DNA from: Verrucomicrobiota bacterium
Lineage (GTDB): Bacteria; Verrucomicrobiota; Verrucomicrobiia; Chthoniobacterales; UBA10450
DNA length: 6,865 nucleotides
Direction of reading: 5' to 3'
NCBI GenBank assembly: GCA_003218785.1
Contig: QHOM01000161.1
Location: forward strand, 1 to 6,865
The notes under the pieces are model-generated. The model was not told the DNA's origin, made no database searches, and saw only the letters and a list, made by a program, of their open reading frames with translations. A program made the position numbers and the translations under genes. Position 1 is the first letter of the stretch. Every line of letters begins with the position of its first letter. Positions 5,846 to 6,865 of this stretch are shown piece after piece.

Positions 5846-6865
5846 TCACTCCTTCCAAAAACTGCTTCCCCAGCAGAGGCCAAGATAGGTCGCCACATAC
5901 AGTTGGATGGAGGCAATCTGAAGGGGAAAATCGACCAGCGCATGCAGCGCCACTCCAACCAACGCAATAAAAACGAAAGGCTGAAGCAGGCGGCTCCGCG
6001 GCGTCCAGTCTCGCACGCCATATTTTTTATAATTGCGAATCCCCACTGCAATTCCTCCGAAAAAGAGCAGCGCCCACAAAGTACTGCCCACCCAACCCCA
6101 TTCCAGCGCGGTTTGCAGATAATCTTCGTGCAGGAACCTCCACGTCCCGGGAACTTGGTTGATCGACACGCTATTGAAACAGGGAAATACAGCGCGAAAA
6201 GTTCCCGGCCCGAACCCGAAAAGGCCGATGTTAGGAAGGGCGCCAATTGCTACGCCCGCGGCCATCCAACGAGCGTCTTTGGGCACGTTTTGGGTCAACG
6301 TTTGCCAGCGGTTGAGCGGTTGATCCAGATGAGTCGCCTGCGCGAGCGCAATCAGAGTTAGGAGAATCGCGATCGCACCCGCAAAAACGACGCCTTTTCC
6401 CATGCACGAAAGCTTTTGCAGAAGCGCCGGTCCAAACTGTAGGCAGGTCGCAATCAGTAACAATAGCGCGATCAACTGGGCCATCCGCGACGTATTGGCC
6501 AGCACTGCGGCAACGGTCAAAACAAAAACGCTTATCCACATTGCACCACCGACAGGATGACCTCGCGTGGCAAAGGCGCGGATAGCGAGGCCGGCAGTTA
6601 ATGGCCAGACCAGATTCAGGAACGCTCCGGCATTGGCGTGGTAATAGTACGTTGCAAAAAAAGTAGTTGCTCCCCAGGGAGGCGCCGTCTGCCAGAAAAT
6701 CATCCGCGCGCCCGTCGCTTTCTGGAGCAAACCAAGAAAAGCAATTGAGCCGGCGACGAGACCAATCGTGTACCACAGACGAAGTAACCACCAATTGCTC
6801 TGAGAAAGATCGGCAACGAATAAAATTGCAAAAAGCAGCAGCGCCCCTCGCATCATCCATGCGGC
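5846..6865 (-). CDS. Wzy/O-antigen ligase family membrane protein, partial (5' end beyond window)
   Basis: This is the C-terminal part of a polytopic inner-membrane protein of the O-antigen ligase/polymerase (Wzy_C) superfamily, which joins polysaccharide repeat units or ligates them to an acceptor on the periplasmic face. The frame is open to the window edge with no stop upstream, and the family usually has several more N-terminal helices, so the first in-frame ATG at 6856 is probably internal. Counting from that Met: hydrophobic segments at about 5-18, 25-45, 76-93, 105-121, 126-145, 155-173, 256-273, 293-308 and 314-330. A large periplasmic loop (about 174-255) carries the family signatures: NRW (182-184), FGFGPGTFRAVFP (213-225) and HEDYLQTALEWGW (243-255). 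Earlier motifs are NAGAFLNLVWPL (75-86) and NTSRMAQ (121-127); HALVDFPLQI (305-314) follows the loop. The Arg and His in these motifs are those usually linked to activity. It is transcribed toward the kinase gene, so it belongs to a separate transcript. Polymerase versus ligase cannot be decided from sequence, but the neighbouring Wzc-type gene favours a Wzy polymerase. Confidence 0.87.
   Translation of the reverse strand, partial: AAWMMRGALLLFAILFVADLSQSNWWLLRLWYTIGLVAGSIAFLGLLQKATGARMIFWQTAPPWGATTFFATYYYHANAGAFLNLVWPLTAGLAIRAFATRGHPVGGAMWISVFVLTVAAVLANTSRMAQLIALLLLIATCLQFGPALLQKLSCMGKGVVFAGAIAILLTLIALAQATHLDQPLNRWQTLTQNVPKDARWMAAGVAIGALPNIGLFGFGPGTFRAVFPCFNSVSINQVPGTWRFLHEDYLQTALEWGWVGSTLWALLFFGGIAVGIRNYKKYGVRDWTPRSRLLQPFVFIALVGVALHALVDFPLQIASIQLYVATYLGLCWGSSFWKE

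Noticed and set aside
5842..6361. Open frames on both strands overlapping the Wzy-family gene.
   Set aside because: They are antisense or out-of-frame shadows of a gene with clear family motifs, and their predicted products have no recognisable features.

Overview
This window looks like one edge of an exopolysaccharide (capsule or EPS) assembly locus from a Gram-negative bacterium. The genes are moderately GC-rich. They encode an outer-membrane lipoprotein, an outer-membrane beta-barrel and an OPX/Wza-type export protein, so the cell has an outer membrane. The FecR-type lipoprotein, BBP2-like barrel, short OPX protein and Wzc-type kinase together, with almost no Shine-Dalgarno sequences, would fit a soil Verrucomicrobiota member. 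That phylum is an inference from gene style; there is no rRNA or marker gene here to prove it.

Layout on the plus strand: a tRNA-Glu(CTC) gene at 80-151 with a plausible promoter. Then a putative operon of four genes: a FecR-domain lipoprotein (226-942), an outer-membrane beta-barrel protein (1008-2399), a short OPX/Wza-family polysaccharide export protein (about 2407-3099) and a fused Wzz/Wzc-type chain-length regulator with a bacterial tyrosine kinase domain (3177-5693). A 152-base convergent intergenic region holds two REP-like palindromes in opposite orientation. On the minus strand the window ends with the 3' part of a Wzy/O-antigen-ligase-family membrane protein (5846 to the edge).

How the parts fit together: a Wzy-type polymerase would extend lipid-linked repeat units on the periplasmic side of the inner membrane. 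The Wzc-type protein would control chain length through autophosphorylation of its C-terminal tyrosines and dock with the OPX protein. The OPX protein is short and lacks the C-terminal outer-membrane helix of E. coli Wza, so the adjacent beta-barrel is the natural candidate for the outer-membrane pore, as in the OPX plus beta-barrel pairs known from Myxococcus. The role of the FecR lipoprotein is unknown. Flippase, glycosyltransferases and initiating transferase are not in the window and may lie beyond 6865.

I found no CRISPR array, insertion sequence, phage gene or clearly new system. The most useful leads are the barrel/OPX pairing, the FecR-domain lipoprotein, the paired palindromes, a possible leaderless transcript and the insertions in the kinase.
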